This document shows, piece by piece, positions 10,350-22,222 of a stretch of DNA of 64,000 nucleotides; positions within the stretch are counted from its first letter, which is position 1, and every line of letters starts with the position of its first letter. Below the pieces are notes generated by a model that saw only the letters and a program-made list of their open reading frames with translations, was not told the origin of the DNA and searched no databases. The position numbers and the translations under genes were made by a program. This DNA is from Cenococcum geophilum 1.58 (Eukaryota > Ascomycota > Dothideomycetes > Gloniales > Gloniaceae), in NCBI GenBank assembly GCA_001692895.1, contig KV748186.1, positions 797,785 to 861,784 on the forward strand, read 5' to 3'.

Positions 10350-11249
10350 CACCCCCCCAGCTGCATAGAGCCTTCTGGGCTGCTGTAGAAATACTAAAAA
10401 GTTATAATAGCAATTTGGTGTTAAGTCAAAGGAAATCCTCTATATATTTACCTTGCCTAAATATTATTTAAATTAAATTAAATTAGATCCTTAATATTAA
10501 TAAGGTTTAATTACTAAATAAACGTCTTATGCTTTTAATAAGGCAGAGCCTTCGTTAGGCCGTCTGCTGTTATATCCGCAGTAGGCACCCGTTTAGTGTT
10601 AATACTTCCTGTATAAACTTCCTGGCGGAGCTAGTGGTAATAAATATTAACGTATTAAAGCTTGGTATTAAGCTCCGCGTCGCTTTTAGTAAGTAGTTAA
10701 ATTATCTATAGGTTATTATAATATATCGTTTGCTTCTTATTAGGGTTAAATCTAATTTCTTTAAAGAATTGCTGCCACTAAATTAACTCGGTAGCTGCAT
10801 GTAATAGGGCTAGAAGCTCTGCTTCCGTGCTTAATTTTATTACTAACTTCTACTTTATAAATCGCCAGTTAATTAGCCCTCTAAATAAGGTAAATAGATA
10901 ACCTTCTATGCTCTTTTTGCTTACTAGGTTGTTGCTAAATAATGTGTTACTAGCCTTTACGAAGATCTAGTTTATTATATTCTCCTTTAAGTACTTAATT
11001 ATAAAAGTCTTAGTTTAATTAAGGTAGGTAATTGCCCTCGTAGTAGCTGCGTTATAAATTAGTAATAGATTTTATAAGAATTCTAACAGCTTGCTTATTG
11101 TTCTTACTATATCTAAATAAGTAATATTAGCTATATAGAGTATAGATCCGACTTTCCTCTAATAGGCGTAGGTATCCTGCTTAGAGGCTTACTCTAGATT
11201 AAGCTTAAGTTCCTTAATACCCATTAGTATATATATCTTGCGATAATCT

Positions 11250-11900
11250 TTAACTTTAAAGCTTATCGCAATTTTATTAATATAAAAATCCTAGCTAAGC
11301 CAGAGCTTCCTATTCTTTCTATTACGGATAATTTAAATTCCTAAGAACTAGGTAAGGTCACCTAGGTCCTTTATCTCGTACTTTCTTATAAGGTGCTCCT
11401 TAAAGGTTTAGAGCTTAAGTAGATCTTTCTTCCTAAATATAGCTGTGATATTATCGATGTAGAAGAAGACTATTAGCTAATCATTATAATATAGGTAAGG
11501 CTCCTCCACTACTGGCTTTAAGCCTTCCTTTTTTAGCGTTGTTATTAAGTTACCGTGCTATAGTAAAGGTAATCGCCTTAATCCATAGAGGGCTCTTTAG
11601 AGAAGTAAGCACTTGCCCTTAATTAAAAATCTATCTAAATACTTAATATATACAACCTTATTAATTACGCTATTTGCGAATATATTAACAGCGTCGCCTT
11701 ACTAGCAGTCCAGGTTAAATATTATAATAATAGCCATTAAGGCTCTAAACGATCTTGCTGCTAAAGTTACGGTATAGGTGTCCTTATAAACTAACTTTTA
11801 TAAATTACCTTATGCGTAAAAACGAGCTTTAAATCTCGTTAGATATCCGTTAATATTAGTCTTATATATAAATACCTAGATAATAGGTATAGTTTTAATA
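11250..11900 (-). pseudogene. Copia reverse transcriptase remnant
   Basis: Near 11465-11445 the minus strand reads VFFYIDNITAIFRKKDLLKL, which is the Y-x-D-D catalytic block with the second Asp changed to Asn. Then, after a stop, it reads TFKEHL and KYEIKDLGDLT, the usual Copia continuation. Stops interrupt all frames. The limits are approximate. Confidence 0.65.
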
Positions 11901-13045
11901 TAGATTATTTTATCAACGACTTAAAACGTTTCTTAATTTTAAAGGTCTGTATACTCCTTCTAAGTAGCAGCTACAAACTCTTCCTTATATTAATGTCTTT
12001 AAAGCTCCTTCTAATTCCTAGGCAGCGGTAGGAGCTAATTATAGTGTAGCTTTTTATGAAATATAAGCCCTACATTAAAGGCTGATCTTTAAGCTAGAAG
12101 GCTTTAGTCGGTAACGTTAGCAAAAAAGCCTATATAGATCTTTAATCGTCCTTTAAGTCTCTTTCCTTTAACCACGTTTTACTCTCCTATATTACTATTA
12201 ATCTTCTTCTTTAACTTAGCTTTATTAGTTAGAACTATAATATAGTATAGCTTCTTTACCGAGGTATTTAAGGACAGTAGTAGAGGCTCCAGTAAGTTAG
12301 GTTCTAATATCTTATCTAGGGTAAGAAGCCCTAGAGCTAAGTCGTCTTTAGAGCTTAAATCTTATTACTTACTACTCTTAATATTAGGCTCTTCCTTATT
12401 TCCACCAGATTCTACTAGTTATCTCCCTTTAGTATTAACTTAAATCTCGTCTTAAGTCTTATTACTTTTATTAGATAACAATTCTAATTTATCTTAAAGA
12501 TCCTATATTTAATAGACATTAATAATTTCTAATATTTAGTTAGTTCTAACTTAGAGTATATTTACTAAATCTGGCTATAAGTTATTATAGAGTAACCGCT
12601 TATTAAACTTTACGTCTCTAGTTCTTATAACCTTCTTTTGACTAGGAATATAGATTTGGAATATATTCATTAAATTATATCCTACTAGATATCCTATATA
12701 GGCCCTTAGCGCGAGCTTATTTAGGCATAGAATATTATACTTAAGAGGGTAGGCCCTATAGCCGTAGACTTATAGGTGGCCTATATTTAGTTTTAGTAGT
12801 AATATACCTATAGCTAACTAGATTCTTTTAAAAGGCGTTTACTATCTAAGTCTTCTACTAGGCGTTTAATTAAGTAGATAGGCAGCTACTTTATAAACTT
12901 TAGAATATAGCTCCTTTAGTAAATAAGCCTTAATTCTTATATACCAAGCCTTCTATATAATTACCCCCCCAGATTATTCCGCTGGACCATTCTATAATTA
13001 AGTATTAGGTGCTAATCTTTTAATACTAATTCCTTATTTAGCTAC

Positions 13046-13264
13046 CTATTCCTTAAATTTGCCTATAAGAGACGTCTCTCTATCTATATAGATAATAGCT
13101 ACCTTAAAGCTATATCGTTGTTCGATAACATTGCAATATTTAATAACAATTTGGGTAAGGGACGACTTCTTAGCCATCGTCTCTACCTTATTCATTCGCG
13201 TCGCGTTATTAAGAAAGTGTACCACGTACTTATTGCCATTAAATGCGACTATTCTAGGTATCAA
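13046..13264 (-). pseudogene. Copia integrase core fragment
   Basis: A 72-residue open stretch contains FNGNKYVVHFLNNATRMN, then MAKKSSLTQ and IEQRYSFKVAIIYIDRETS, matching the rve integrase core of fungal Copia elements. The region around the catalytic Asp has changed (NNATR where DDATR is usual; IYIDRETS where a TDxGxE-like motif is expected). It is open only by chance within the decayed interior. Confidence 0.75.
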
Positions 13265-15161
13265 ATTAAGGTAGATTCTATAGAAAGGAACCAGTAATCA
13301 AGTTAGTGGTCTTCTTAATATTACCTTATAAGCTTTACTTACTCTATATAATTTGTATTTTACTATTATCGGGCCTTTTATAATCGCGCCCATTACTAAC
13401 TAAAGTAGTTACTTAATTGCGTCTTTTTCTATATAGCCTAATCGCTAGTACTATATATGGCCTTCTGCCTAATTTAGTAGAGGCTTTAATAAATGCTTTA
13501 CTAGCTTTAATTAAGTCACAAATAAAGCCTCTTATAAGTCCTTTAGCTTATTATATTTAACCGTTTTTTAACTATAGTGGTAGCTACAGCGGAAGTACGT
13601 CTTATTGTCACCAGAGAAGACAGTGTTCTCTTTATTATTTTAATAAACTCCCTTATTATTAAGCTTTTAGAGGTATACTAGGTTAGTATAAAAGCTTAGT
13701 ATATAGGCTACTTATAAGAGCTGCATCTATATCTTGCCTATTAGTTAGTTAATTATAACTATAGCTATACCATAGCCCACAATCTCTTCTATATTCGATT
13801 TTACGTAGAGCCAATCTAATATAGGCTCAATATCGCTAATAAATCTAGCTTAATCGTTAATAACGTATATAGTAGTTTCTAAGTTAAGGATAAAGCTATT
13901 ATAAAGCTTATAATTAGAGGTTATATTATAGGCTCCTGCTTAATTAATAGTAAAGGCTCCTTTACTAGGCTCTTAAGAGCTCTACTTATTGCTATCCTTT
14001 AGCTTCTTATTGGCTTAATTGTCCTTTTTAATTTGCTTAATATAAGCCTTAATTTCGGGTATTATATTAGCAATCTTCTTATCCACCTTCTTCTAAATTT
14101 TGTTACTTAGTTTAAACCATAATAGGTAAGAAATTAACTCTATGATATACCAGCATTTATTAAAGTAGTAACGTTTTCCGCATAGGCACTCTAGTAATAG
14201 TTACCTTTTCTTCTTCTGCTTATCTGCTAACAATTAAGGCTTTAATTTAGGCTTTGAATTCGGTGACTTATCTTTAAAGGTAACTCCAAAGGATCCTTTT
14301 TATGGGGTTTTACCCTTCTAGGTAAGGTCCGTACGACGGTAGTTTTAGTATATTTTAACTAGTTTAAAGAAGGTAGGAAGCATCTTCTTCTCCTACTTAC
14401 GCTTATTAAGCTTATTCTTCCAATATTCTAACTAGCTTAGTATAATTAATTTAACTATATATACGAAGTCTTTTACTAAATAATTACTATCTACCTTAGG
14501 TAGAGCTTGCTCCTTATACTTAGTATATACCTTCTCCCACTCTTATAACTAGACCTTAAAGTTCTGGTTTTAAGGCGCCTTCTTAAGCTTTGTATATTAA
14601 GTGGCTATTTAAAGCTTTTAGGCGTGGTTAGTTGGAGTAATTCTCTTCTTAAGAGATACTAAGACGTTATAGGTAGTAGTACATTTAAACGTATAGATAA
14701 GGTAGGTACGTAAAATAGAGCTTAGGATATAGCTGCGCAACGTATTAAGAGCTAACAGCTGTTTTCTATATAGCTTTATATTATCCCTATGGTCGGCTTT
14801 AAGCGTACGGAGCTCCTCCTTTTCCTCCTTATCTAGGTCCGCGAGCTTTGTCTTCCCCTAGCTATTAGCATCCTTAGGTAAGGCACAAATAGGTTCTTTA
14901 AGCTATAGCAGATTGGTCTTAGGTGTTAATGGGTCAACATACTTCCAGAGACGATTATTATTCGCTTTTAACTTAATAACCTCAATCCATTCGTCCTAAT
15001 TATTTAGGCTTATAAGGATAACGGATAATATAATAACGGGAGGGGTTTCTTGTTAAGAAGTTATTATGGGTAGTTATCTATAATTAAGATAATAATTAAA
15101 ATTAATGGGAATAAAGGCTTTGGAATTAAAGATGATGTAGTAGACGGCCTAGGCTTATAAC

Positions 15162-15429
15162 TGTTAAACGGACGATCAGGAATGAGAACTCTGTTTTATT
15201 AAAGAGGGCTCTAGAAGCTCTCTTATATACATTAGGTAGGTCCAAATACAATAACGACGACGTCGTCATGTAGTAGGTCATAGTTAAGAGAAACAGGTAA
15301 TGAGACGTTCGATGAGACATACGAGCTCAAGATACGAGACAACTAACAACTGAGACATAGTTCGTATAGACGATCTAGGTCGTCAGACAGTATTACGATG
15401 GTAGTAAGGAACTTCGATTCAGGTCGACA
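15162..15429 (-). repeat. 5' LTR of the decayed Copia element
   Basis: 268 bp, beginning TGTTAAACGG and ending GGTCGACA. It has an extra 7-bp AACTAAC-type duplication relative to the left LTR. The target duplication AGAGA follows at 15430-15434. Confidence 0.9.
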
Positions 15430-16984
15430 AGAGAAGCTAAGCCAGATGACTTCCCAGGGTCGCGCTGCTGAAGTTTCATCCCCATGTCGCTCCGTAACTC
15501 AGGAATCATCTTTTCAAGAAGCTTCACATCAAGCTGAAAAGAATAGCTCTGAACACGATAGTTCGCGGTATATTGAAGAGGAACTACTTGGTCCAGTCGA
15601 GAGTGATTATATTCTTGGTCAGACCATACGAGTACATGACCTCAGAAAGGATGTGTGGGCCAAAAAGAAAAACGGGGGCGAGAGAGTGACGATCACACTT
15701 AGAACCAAGTTAACTCAGGGCAGCTATTCGGATTTATTGTATGAAATAAACCGGGAGGTAGAAATTTTATGCAAGCTACACCATCCTAATCTAGCGCATT
15801 TCTATAAGATGGAGGAATCAGGTATAAACTTCGGCATCATCTTCAAAAACCTACCGGGAGGTAGCCTCTGGGATTACATTCAGGAACGAAAGAGTTTGCA
15901 GGAACATGAGGCTCGCGAGCTTTTTGCTCATTTGATCTCTGGTGTTGGGTATTTGCAAAAAGTTGGCGTCATCCATTATCTCATCAGGCCTAAGAATCTG
16001 CTTCTGGACGAGCATTGCAGACTGGTTATCCACAACTTTATTTTGGCCCGCACTTTCTATCCTAACAATCTACTGCCGAAAAAGGGCAATGACAATCCGA
16101 TCAATGGGACGATGCCAGAGGCTCTCGTTCAGGAAAGCGGGTACCAATTTCTACAAGAGCTAATGTTGGAGAGAAATGGGGATTCAACATACATCGCGCC
16201 CGAAATCCTCGGAGATTCGCCGTATCCAGCAGCTAATGTTGATATTTGGAGCTGCGGGTTGGTCTTGGTTAGGTTTATCCAATAACATTTGTAACGGTAC
16301 TGAAGCTAATTCTTTGTGTAGTATGAAATGCTCACTGGGTTTATATTTCGAACTGGTCCTACTGAGATTCAATCTGCAGAAAGCTTAACCTACAACAATA
16401 TCAAGAGCGATGCAAGACCCCTATTTGAACGACTTTTAGTACGTGACCCTAAAAAACGAGCAGATGTCAGGGAAATCGCGGGACACGCCTGGTTGAGTCA
16501 GTATGTCAGTGTGCTTGATTTTGTTACGAGTAGATCCACCACTGCTCGCGATATCGAGCAATTTTTCATTAACTATGGCAACAACCCTATACCCTCTGGT
16601 ATGGTTCTGTGCATTCCCAATAGAACGAATAGTGTTTCCTGATATTTGAGAAACAGTGATCGCGTCCGAGACGCTAAGAGTCAAAGAATTCCGACCCTCG
16701 TTACAACGACCGACTGTACAGAAAAGTGCATTGCGCCGAAGTTTCCCTATGCCAATTCTAAACCCCAAATTTTTTTAGAATCCTCCAAATCCAAAGTACC
16801 GTTAGCAGACTATACGGCAAGCGATAAGGTCGATCCGTCGTACCATTCCGACACCGATGACGAACCACAACAGCTAACTCATCACGGTAGGGGTGTCATC
16901 CAGAAACTCTCGAATGCGGGGAGAAGAGTCACAGATTATTTCCATAGCAGAGAAAAGCGAAGGGCAGAATATGAGTCAATATAA
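15430..16984 (+). pseudogene. Tandem kinase gene, 3' half: pseudokinase domain (disrupted)
   Basis: It continues the gene starting at 7815. Exons are 15430-16267 and 16322-16984, separated by a 54-bp GT-AG intron that joins CGLVL to YEMLTGF. The kinase-like fold is clear (REVEILCKLHHPNLAHFY, GGSLWDYIQERK, YIAPEILG, VDIWSCGLVL), but catalysis is lost: HYLIRPKNLLL replaces HRDLKPENLLL, HNF replaces DFG, and the Gly loop is absent. The frame relative to the target duplication is the same as in the 5' half, so removing the Copia element with one duplication would rejoin the reading. A TGA at 16640-16642 splits the last part, yet the same frame then stays open for another 113 codons to 16984. That TGA could be the true end, but the long open tail suggests a further nonsense change. 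Confidence 0.72.
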
Positions 16985-17744
16985 CTATTTCCGTGCAAGA
17001 TAAAGCGAAGGATAGACGAGGATTTGTTGCACTTTGTCAGACGAAAATATATGATATCTCATGCGCCATTAAGGCGTCCGCTCATATTTTTGGTGTCCCA
17101 ACTGTGGCACTCACCAATAACCTAGAGGTCTCGAGAGGGTGCGAAATCAATCCGCAACTTCAGCTTTAAAGTACTTCGGGCTCTTGTTCGAAATCCGTAT
17201 CATATCTCAAGGACTACGCAAACAATCCTTGGTGTAGATGTTTATATTAGCGGCTCATGAGAGATTTTCAAGCTATTTTATACATTCAGGACCGAAGTAA
17301 CTGCAAGTGCACAGCGTGACTCTTAGCCTTCTCTCGGACTCACCTCCCTAATCCATCTTCGGATATCTTTACACAGTCCGACTGAAGGTTTTATCTCGTT
17401 CAATTTGCATGACTAGCAAGTATAGTGACATGCTGGGCGTGAGAATGACTCTGCGCACCGCTTAGGTGCGAAGAGGGTTTCGACGATAGAATAAAAGTAT
17501 AACATAGCTGTCTCCAAGAGGAGAAAAGAGGGTTAAAGACTTATCGTCAAAGACGAAACATCAAAGTAAATGTCAGACAAATAATTCAAACTAAATATCA
17601 TCAAATTCATAACCGCCGCAACTCGTCTCTCCACATTCGCAACCCTTTCCTTGTCCCCAAAACAACTACCACCGCTCACCTCTCCCTGCTACCCTCACCT
17701 TCCTTCAGGCCTGACTTACCATCCCACAGGCCTCAACTGCCCAC
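16985..17744. other. Intergenic, nothing recognised
   Basis: About 760 bp between the convergent 3' ends of the tandem kinase gene and the first C2H2 gene. No gene or repeat is identified. Confidence 0.5.
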
Positions 17745-18433
17745 TTACACTCTGCGCTCATGAATCCTCCTCACATGCTCATTTCGCTTGTCCTCGCGCG
17801 GAAACGGCTTCCCCATTACTCCTCCCACGGCCTCCTTGCTGCGCGGACAGCCGGCGAAGGGGCACCAATGGGCCTCAATCTTCAAGTGCACCGTCTTGTA
17901 GTGGCGCTCGAGATCCGAGCGCCGGGTGAAGACCTTTGTGCAGCCTTCGGGCCAGACGCAAATCCACTTGCGTGGTTGGGTTGAATGATCGGTAGCGGAT
18001 CCCGATCTTTGAATACCAATGATTGGGCCGTGTCAGTAAAAAAAAAAAAAAAAACTCACCCGGCCTCAGCAGAGCCGCAAGGACCCATATTGAGTCCTTG
18101 CGATTCGCTGGAAGCAGGGATAGAATGACCCTTTTGCATGCTGGATACGTTGCTGGAGTCCCCATTCGGCATAGTGGAGGGCGTAGCCTGGGGCGAAGCG
18201 GAGTATCCCATATTCAAATCTCCAAACGGCATAGCGAGGGGCGTAGCGTTGTTCGAGTTGTCGGTATGCGTGTCAGGAACGCTAAGGAAGGGCGACGAAT
18301 AAGCGTTGAAATCGAAGAAGTGATCCATGTCGGAATCTGCACGCTTGAAACTAGCTGGCTGCGAGGAGGAGGAGGCTGAAGCAGTAAAGCTGTAAGATTC
18401 GAATGGAGCGGTGTAATTTTGCTGAGGATCCAT
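17745..18433 (-). CDS. Small C2H2 zinc-finger protein
   Basis: Two exons, 18433-18060 and 18006-17745, around a 53-bp intron with a run of T after the donor; 211 aa. The start was taken at MDPQQNYTAPFESYSF; an upstream in-frame ATG at 18511 is possible. The N-terminal 120 residues are Ser/Asn/Pro-rich and probably disordered. The C-terminus has KWICVWPEGCTKVFTRRSDL...RHYKTVH, a C2H2 finger. A second Cys/His set follows (WCPFAGC ... REDKRNEHVRRIH). The protein ends at HERRV. It is a likely DNA-binding regulator in the nucleus with unknown targets. It is the shortest of four C2H2 genes in this window that share the pattern finger - short spacer - W-x-C or WC - finger. Confidence 0.8.
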
Positions 18434-19390
18434 GGCGGCGGGTAGCAATTTTGGTGGAAGGTTGCTTCGGGGGCATAGGGTAGACTTATGCTCTGAGAAG
18501 GCAGAATTCAAAACAAGGTGTATTGATAAAAGAACCCTTCAGGCCAGCCTTGCTCCCTCACTCTTTCCCTATTTTGGAAAAAGTGGGCTAGTCAATCATA
18601 TATCCCATGTACACGTGAAGAGCCATTTTTAGTTCACAACACATTATGAGGTTTGGACCAGTACTTTTATCAATATTCAATACTTATCGATAAAAGTACT
18701 GGTTTGGACGTGTGAAAACTTTCAGAACTGAACATACTTTAGAACTTTCACAAGTTTTGTAAGAATCTGAAACCGTCCACAGACGGCCCAACTAGAAGAT
18801 AAGAGATTGAGTTAAACCCCAACGATGCGTGGGATAGTGTTGATTTTTGCAGACACAGAGAGTCGATCGTAAAGCATTTCTCATTGATGGGTATACGTGC
18901 TCTATATGGTAGATACATTGCTTCTCTTCAAGAGAACTCTGGGGTCATTCAGTCGTTAAAACTATCCAAAGATTCGCCGGGAATCTTTGTACTCCCAGAA
19001 AGCGAATTTTACTTAGAGGATAAGAGTGATAAGTCCTCGTGTTCTTCCATGAACAATTTGTCCATCCCTGTCTTTCGTCCGGCAGCATTAGGGCGAGTCT
19101 TTGTGGAGGCAGTGATTGTACCCTTTGCACCACATGTGGCATCGACCTGTGTACAAATAGAAAGCCCTCAATAGCAACAAGCCGGTTAAATCGTCGTACT
19201 GATGTGCCTTCTAGCCAAGACTTTAAGTGCTATAGGAAAATACATCTAGATCAAGACCGCTCTCGTCATTGATGAACAATTTGCGAGGACACGAAACACA
19301 GAACTCATGTTCGCATCCCATACAAGCTGCATAGAGTTTATTCGCAAATGGGCCAATACCGCATCGGCACTATTATAATTAGCGAGGCGT
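18434..19390. other. Intergenic upstream of the small C2H2 gene
   Basis: About 950 bp holding a hairpin (18651-18709), listed separately. No gene is recognised. Confidence 0.45.
18651..18709. repeat. Hairpin with 14-bp perfect arms and flanking direct repeats
   Basis: CCAGTACTTTTATC (18658-18671) is inverted at 18689-18702 across a 17-bp AT-rich loop. GTTTGGAC is repeated directly at both edges. It could be a small foldback element or a regulatory hairpin about 220 bp upstream of the C2H2 start. Confidence 0.5.
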
Positions 19391-22222
19391 TTATGGATGC
19401 ATGGAGTCCGGTGCTAAAACGCTTACACAGTAGCTCACTATGTCCCTTCCCCCCCGCCTTGATGCACGGGGTTCGGCACTGCGGTGCCGCTTCCTTGGAT
19501 TGGATGAACTCGAAACTTGTTCTTCTGAAGTCGCTAAAGGCGAGATCGCCTCGTCGGATGGAGAAGATTGTTGGGTCGACGAGGCTTGGCTGTCTGGCGG
19601 ACTAGTGTCATCGTTGCCGTCTTCGATGCCAACCTCGTCGTCTTCATCGAAGTTATTCTTATCCATCTCTCTGAGAACCTCACCTTTAGTCTTCTTGGCC
19701 TCAAGGCACAGCCATTCTTCAATTTTCTTCGACTCTTTGCTGAAGTGCATGTCGATATGATTGAAGCGCTCATCCCAAGCGGCATTTCGTTTGCTCTCCA
19801 GGGGAACAATGTCTTTGCAGAAACCGCACCAGAACTGGCCTTGGCCATTGCGCCCGATTCTTCGCTTTTTGATCTCCTGCGTCACTTGGTCGTTATCAAT
19901 CATCCCATGCTTATCTTTGAGATGCTCCTCAAACATCTCCTTTCTGTAGAAGAGCTCAGCACAGCAGGCTTGATCTGGCCCGAGCAATTGGCAACGCCAA
20001 GTTTCTAGTTGAAAATGCTGAGAATTCTCGTGCCGTTTCCAATCGTTTTTGGAGCCAAAATTCTTCTTGCACTTTGGAAAGGTGCATCCGTATGGTCGAG
20101 TGTGTCGTTTCATGTGTTTTCTGCGAGAAAAATCAGACAATCTTGCCTTTTGCACCAACCGTCTCACTTACTTCAAATCACATCTGCGAGGCACGGCTTT
20201 TTTGCATATTTTGCACATCTCCTGATTCGTCAGACGATTGCCAACAGCGGAATGTTTCTTTCCCTTTTGCTTGATTAGTTTTGCTAATTCTGCGAGTCCC
20301 CGCAGTACCTCATTTCGGGTAATAGTGTCTTGAATACCCTCCGTGTCATTGGATGCATCTCTCATTATATTAGATGCTGGAGCGGACCGTTGGCTGGATG
20401 ATATGCTGTTGGCTTCGCCAGGTGGTCCGGCAGAGCCGCTATCATTACCTTCCCAGCCAGTGGCACGGCTGAGCAGTCGCCAAACTGCTTTGTCAAGCTC
20501 TTCGCCTTTTGGATTGCCGGGTATATTGGCTGCTAAAAAGCTAGTAAGATGGCCAAATGCTCTTTTCTGCTGCTCGGCTTTGGTTTGGGGCTCTCCGGAT
20601 AGAGCAGGCAGTCGCCGGAACGGTTTATTGCTCGTTGCGCTCTCAGGGGAGGATTGAGGAGGGGCACTGCAGGCGACAGCAGCCAAAGCGTTCAATCCAA
20701 GAGACACGTTTGGGCTGGTTGCGTCGCTCCTCCATGACGATGGAGTGCTTGAACCTAAGCCAGTAGATTGACCTTGATCAGTCGGCCTGTAACCAGTGTT
20801 CATTCCCAGGTCAGCTTGCTGAGAGCCAGGGGCATACATTTCATGACTCGTCTCTGGGTGACTGCCGTCCATATCAAACTCATGTGGGCTAATCTCGAGG
20901 TTCTCCCAGGGACGGGAGATATTTTCGGGTGTAAGACATAAATTACCAGAATTACTGAACGAAGGGATCGATAGATTCGGATGCTTTTCCATACCGGCGA
21001 GGGTGGTGTCCATTGGTGCGACAGACATGGGTTGAGGTGTAGGTGACGATGATGGCTGTCTGCCGTGGTATTCTGAGCTACAATACTTAGCGATATATCT
21101 AAATAGGGACTTTCCCTCCAAGATTACATACCACTTGATTAATTCATTCGCATTCTCATCACCGTGCATCCTATTCACGTGCTGCTTGAAGTTATCGAGG
21201 CGTGGCCAGATCTTCTCTTTGTTCCTACAATGTTCTGATGCACATTGGTATGATTTTGTCGTCGAGCCGATTCTATGAACGCTTTTTTTGTGCCTGTTTA
21301 GATCATTCACTGTTGTGAAACCCTTCGGCCCTCGTCGACATCCGCGTATCTCGCATCTGTATGGTTTCTCGTGCTTGAGGATGTGTTTCCTAGGTTGATA
21401 GACCGTTAGTATCCGACGGAATAAGAGGCGGCGATAAGACGAACTTAAAATCAGAAGGACACTTCGGGACCTCATCACAATGAGGGCACTTCTGGGCCTT
21501 CCGGTGTGGAGGGCGGATCTTCAGCTGGTCTGACCGGCTCAAATCCACTGGATCGGTCGTTCTGAAGCCGATATTTTCTAATTGCATGGATACATCTGGA
21601 ACTTCTTGGCTATAGTCTGCAGGCTCTATGCTACTAATAGAGCGCGTTGCTGGCGCTGTACCATAGCCGGAGTCCGAGTTAAAAGGGGCAGTGCCATTGC
21701 TTTCTATCTCGGAGCCTGGAGGGTTACGGTAACGCACATAATCCAGGTTGGGTCCCGGCTGGGAGGGGAAATTGGGGTCTCTAGGCGGTGCAGTGGAATT
21801 ATTGAACGACCCAAGACTGCGTTCCGGAGTCCAAGCATCATCAGTAGTGCTGTAGAAACGTTGTATGGGAATTTGGTGAATAATATCTACACGATTGCGG
21901 TTGGATGACGGATGTGGAACTTTAAGCAGATGCAGGCTGGGGTCAATTTGACCAGTTCTTTGGGGAGGATTAGATTGAGGATAGTTGAAGGAATTTGCAG
22001 ATCTGGAAGTTGAAGGGGCTCTTCTTAAGAAAGTATCCGCGTTTGAACGAACTCTAGCACTAGGGTGTTCAGGCCCAACGGATCTCTGCTGTCCCCATTG
22101 ATGTAGGGAAGAGTTAGAAGGGATAAGATACTGTTGAGGTTATTAGATGGACTACGAAAACAAGATTTATTGGCTCCTACAGGATCGGCGTAATTATACT
22201 GTGGGTGATTTTCTTGCGACAT
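19391..22222 (-). CDS. Multi-finger C2H2 zinc-finger transcription factor
   Basis: Five exons: 22222-22181, 22130-21445, 21389-21132, 21077-20172 and 20120-19391. The four GT-AG introns of 50-55 bp all have matching phases, giving 873 aa. The start is MSQENHPQYNYADP. The first 200 residues are Ser/Pro/Asn-rich. The finger region begins KCPHCDEVPKCPSDFKKHIL, then YRCEIRGC...RHKKSVH and YQCASEHC...HVNRMH. A 300-residue low-complexity stretch follows, then CKICKKAVPRRCDLKKHMKRH, YGCTFPKCKKNFGSKNDWKR, and a W-x-C plus HLKDKH set, ending with an acidic tail (FDEDDEVGIEDGND). Several introns fall inside finger codons. It is a probable nuclear DNA-binding regulator. The finger module matches the genes at 23677-27720 and 36870-38531. 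Confidence 0.85.

Larger units (their letters stand above)
10088..15429 (-). mobile_element. Decayed Ty1/Copia retrotransposon inserted in the tandem kinase gene
   Basis: The element is flanked by a perfect 5-bp target duplication AGAGA (10083-10087 and 15430-15434). Near-identical LTRs lie at 10088-10349 and 15162-15429, each TG...CA. It reads on the minus strand, so the right LTR is the 5' one. A purine-rich tract (CTGGGGGGG on the minus strand) abuts the 3' LTR at 10350. The leader GTTATAAGCC follows the 5' LTR. The interior is very AT-rich with many stops, as after RIP, but Gag-like sequence near 15000-14700, integrase at 13264-13046 and reverse transcriptase around 11900-11250 can be read in pieces. 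No intact protein remains, so it is non-autonomous. Confidence 0.92.

Noticed and set aside
10350-15161. Possible host genes inside the AT-rich block
   Set aside because: All recognisable pieces are Copia Gag, integrase and reverse transcriptase, bounded by LTRs.
17150-17210. GTTCGAAATCC resembling a tRNA T-loop
   Set aside because: No acceptor-stem pairing or A-box at the right distance was found.
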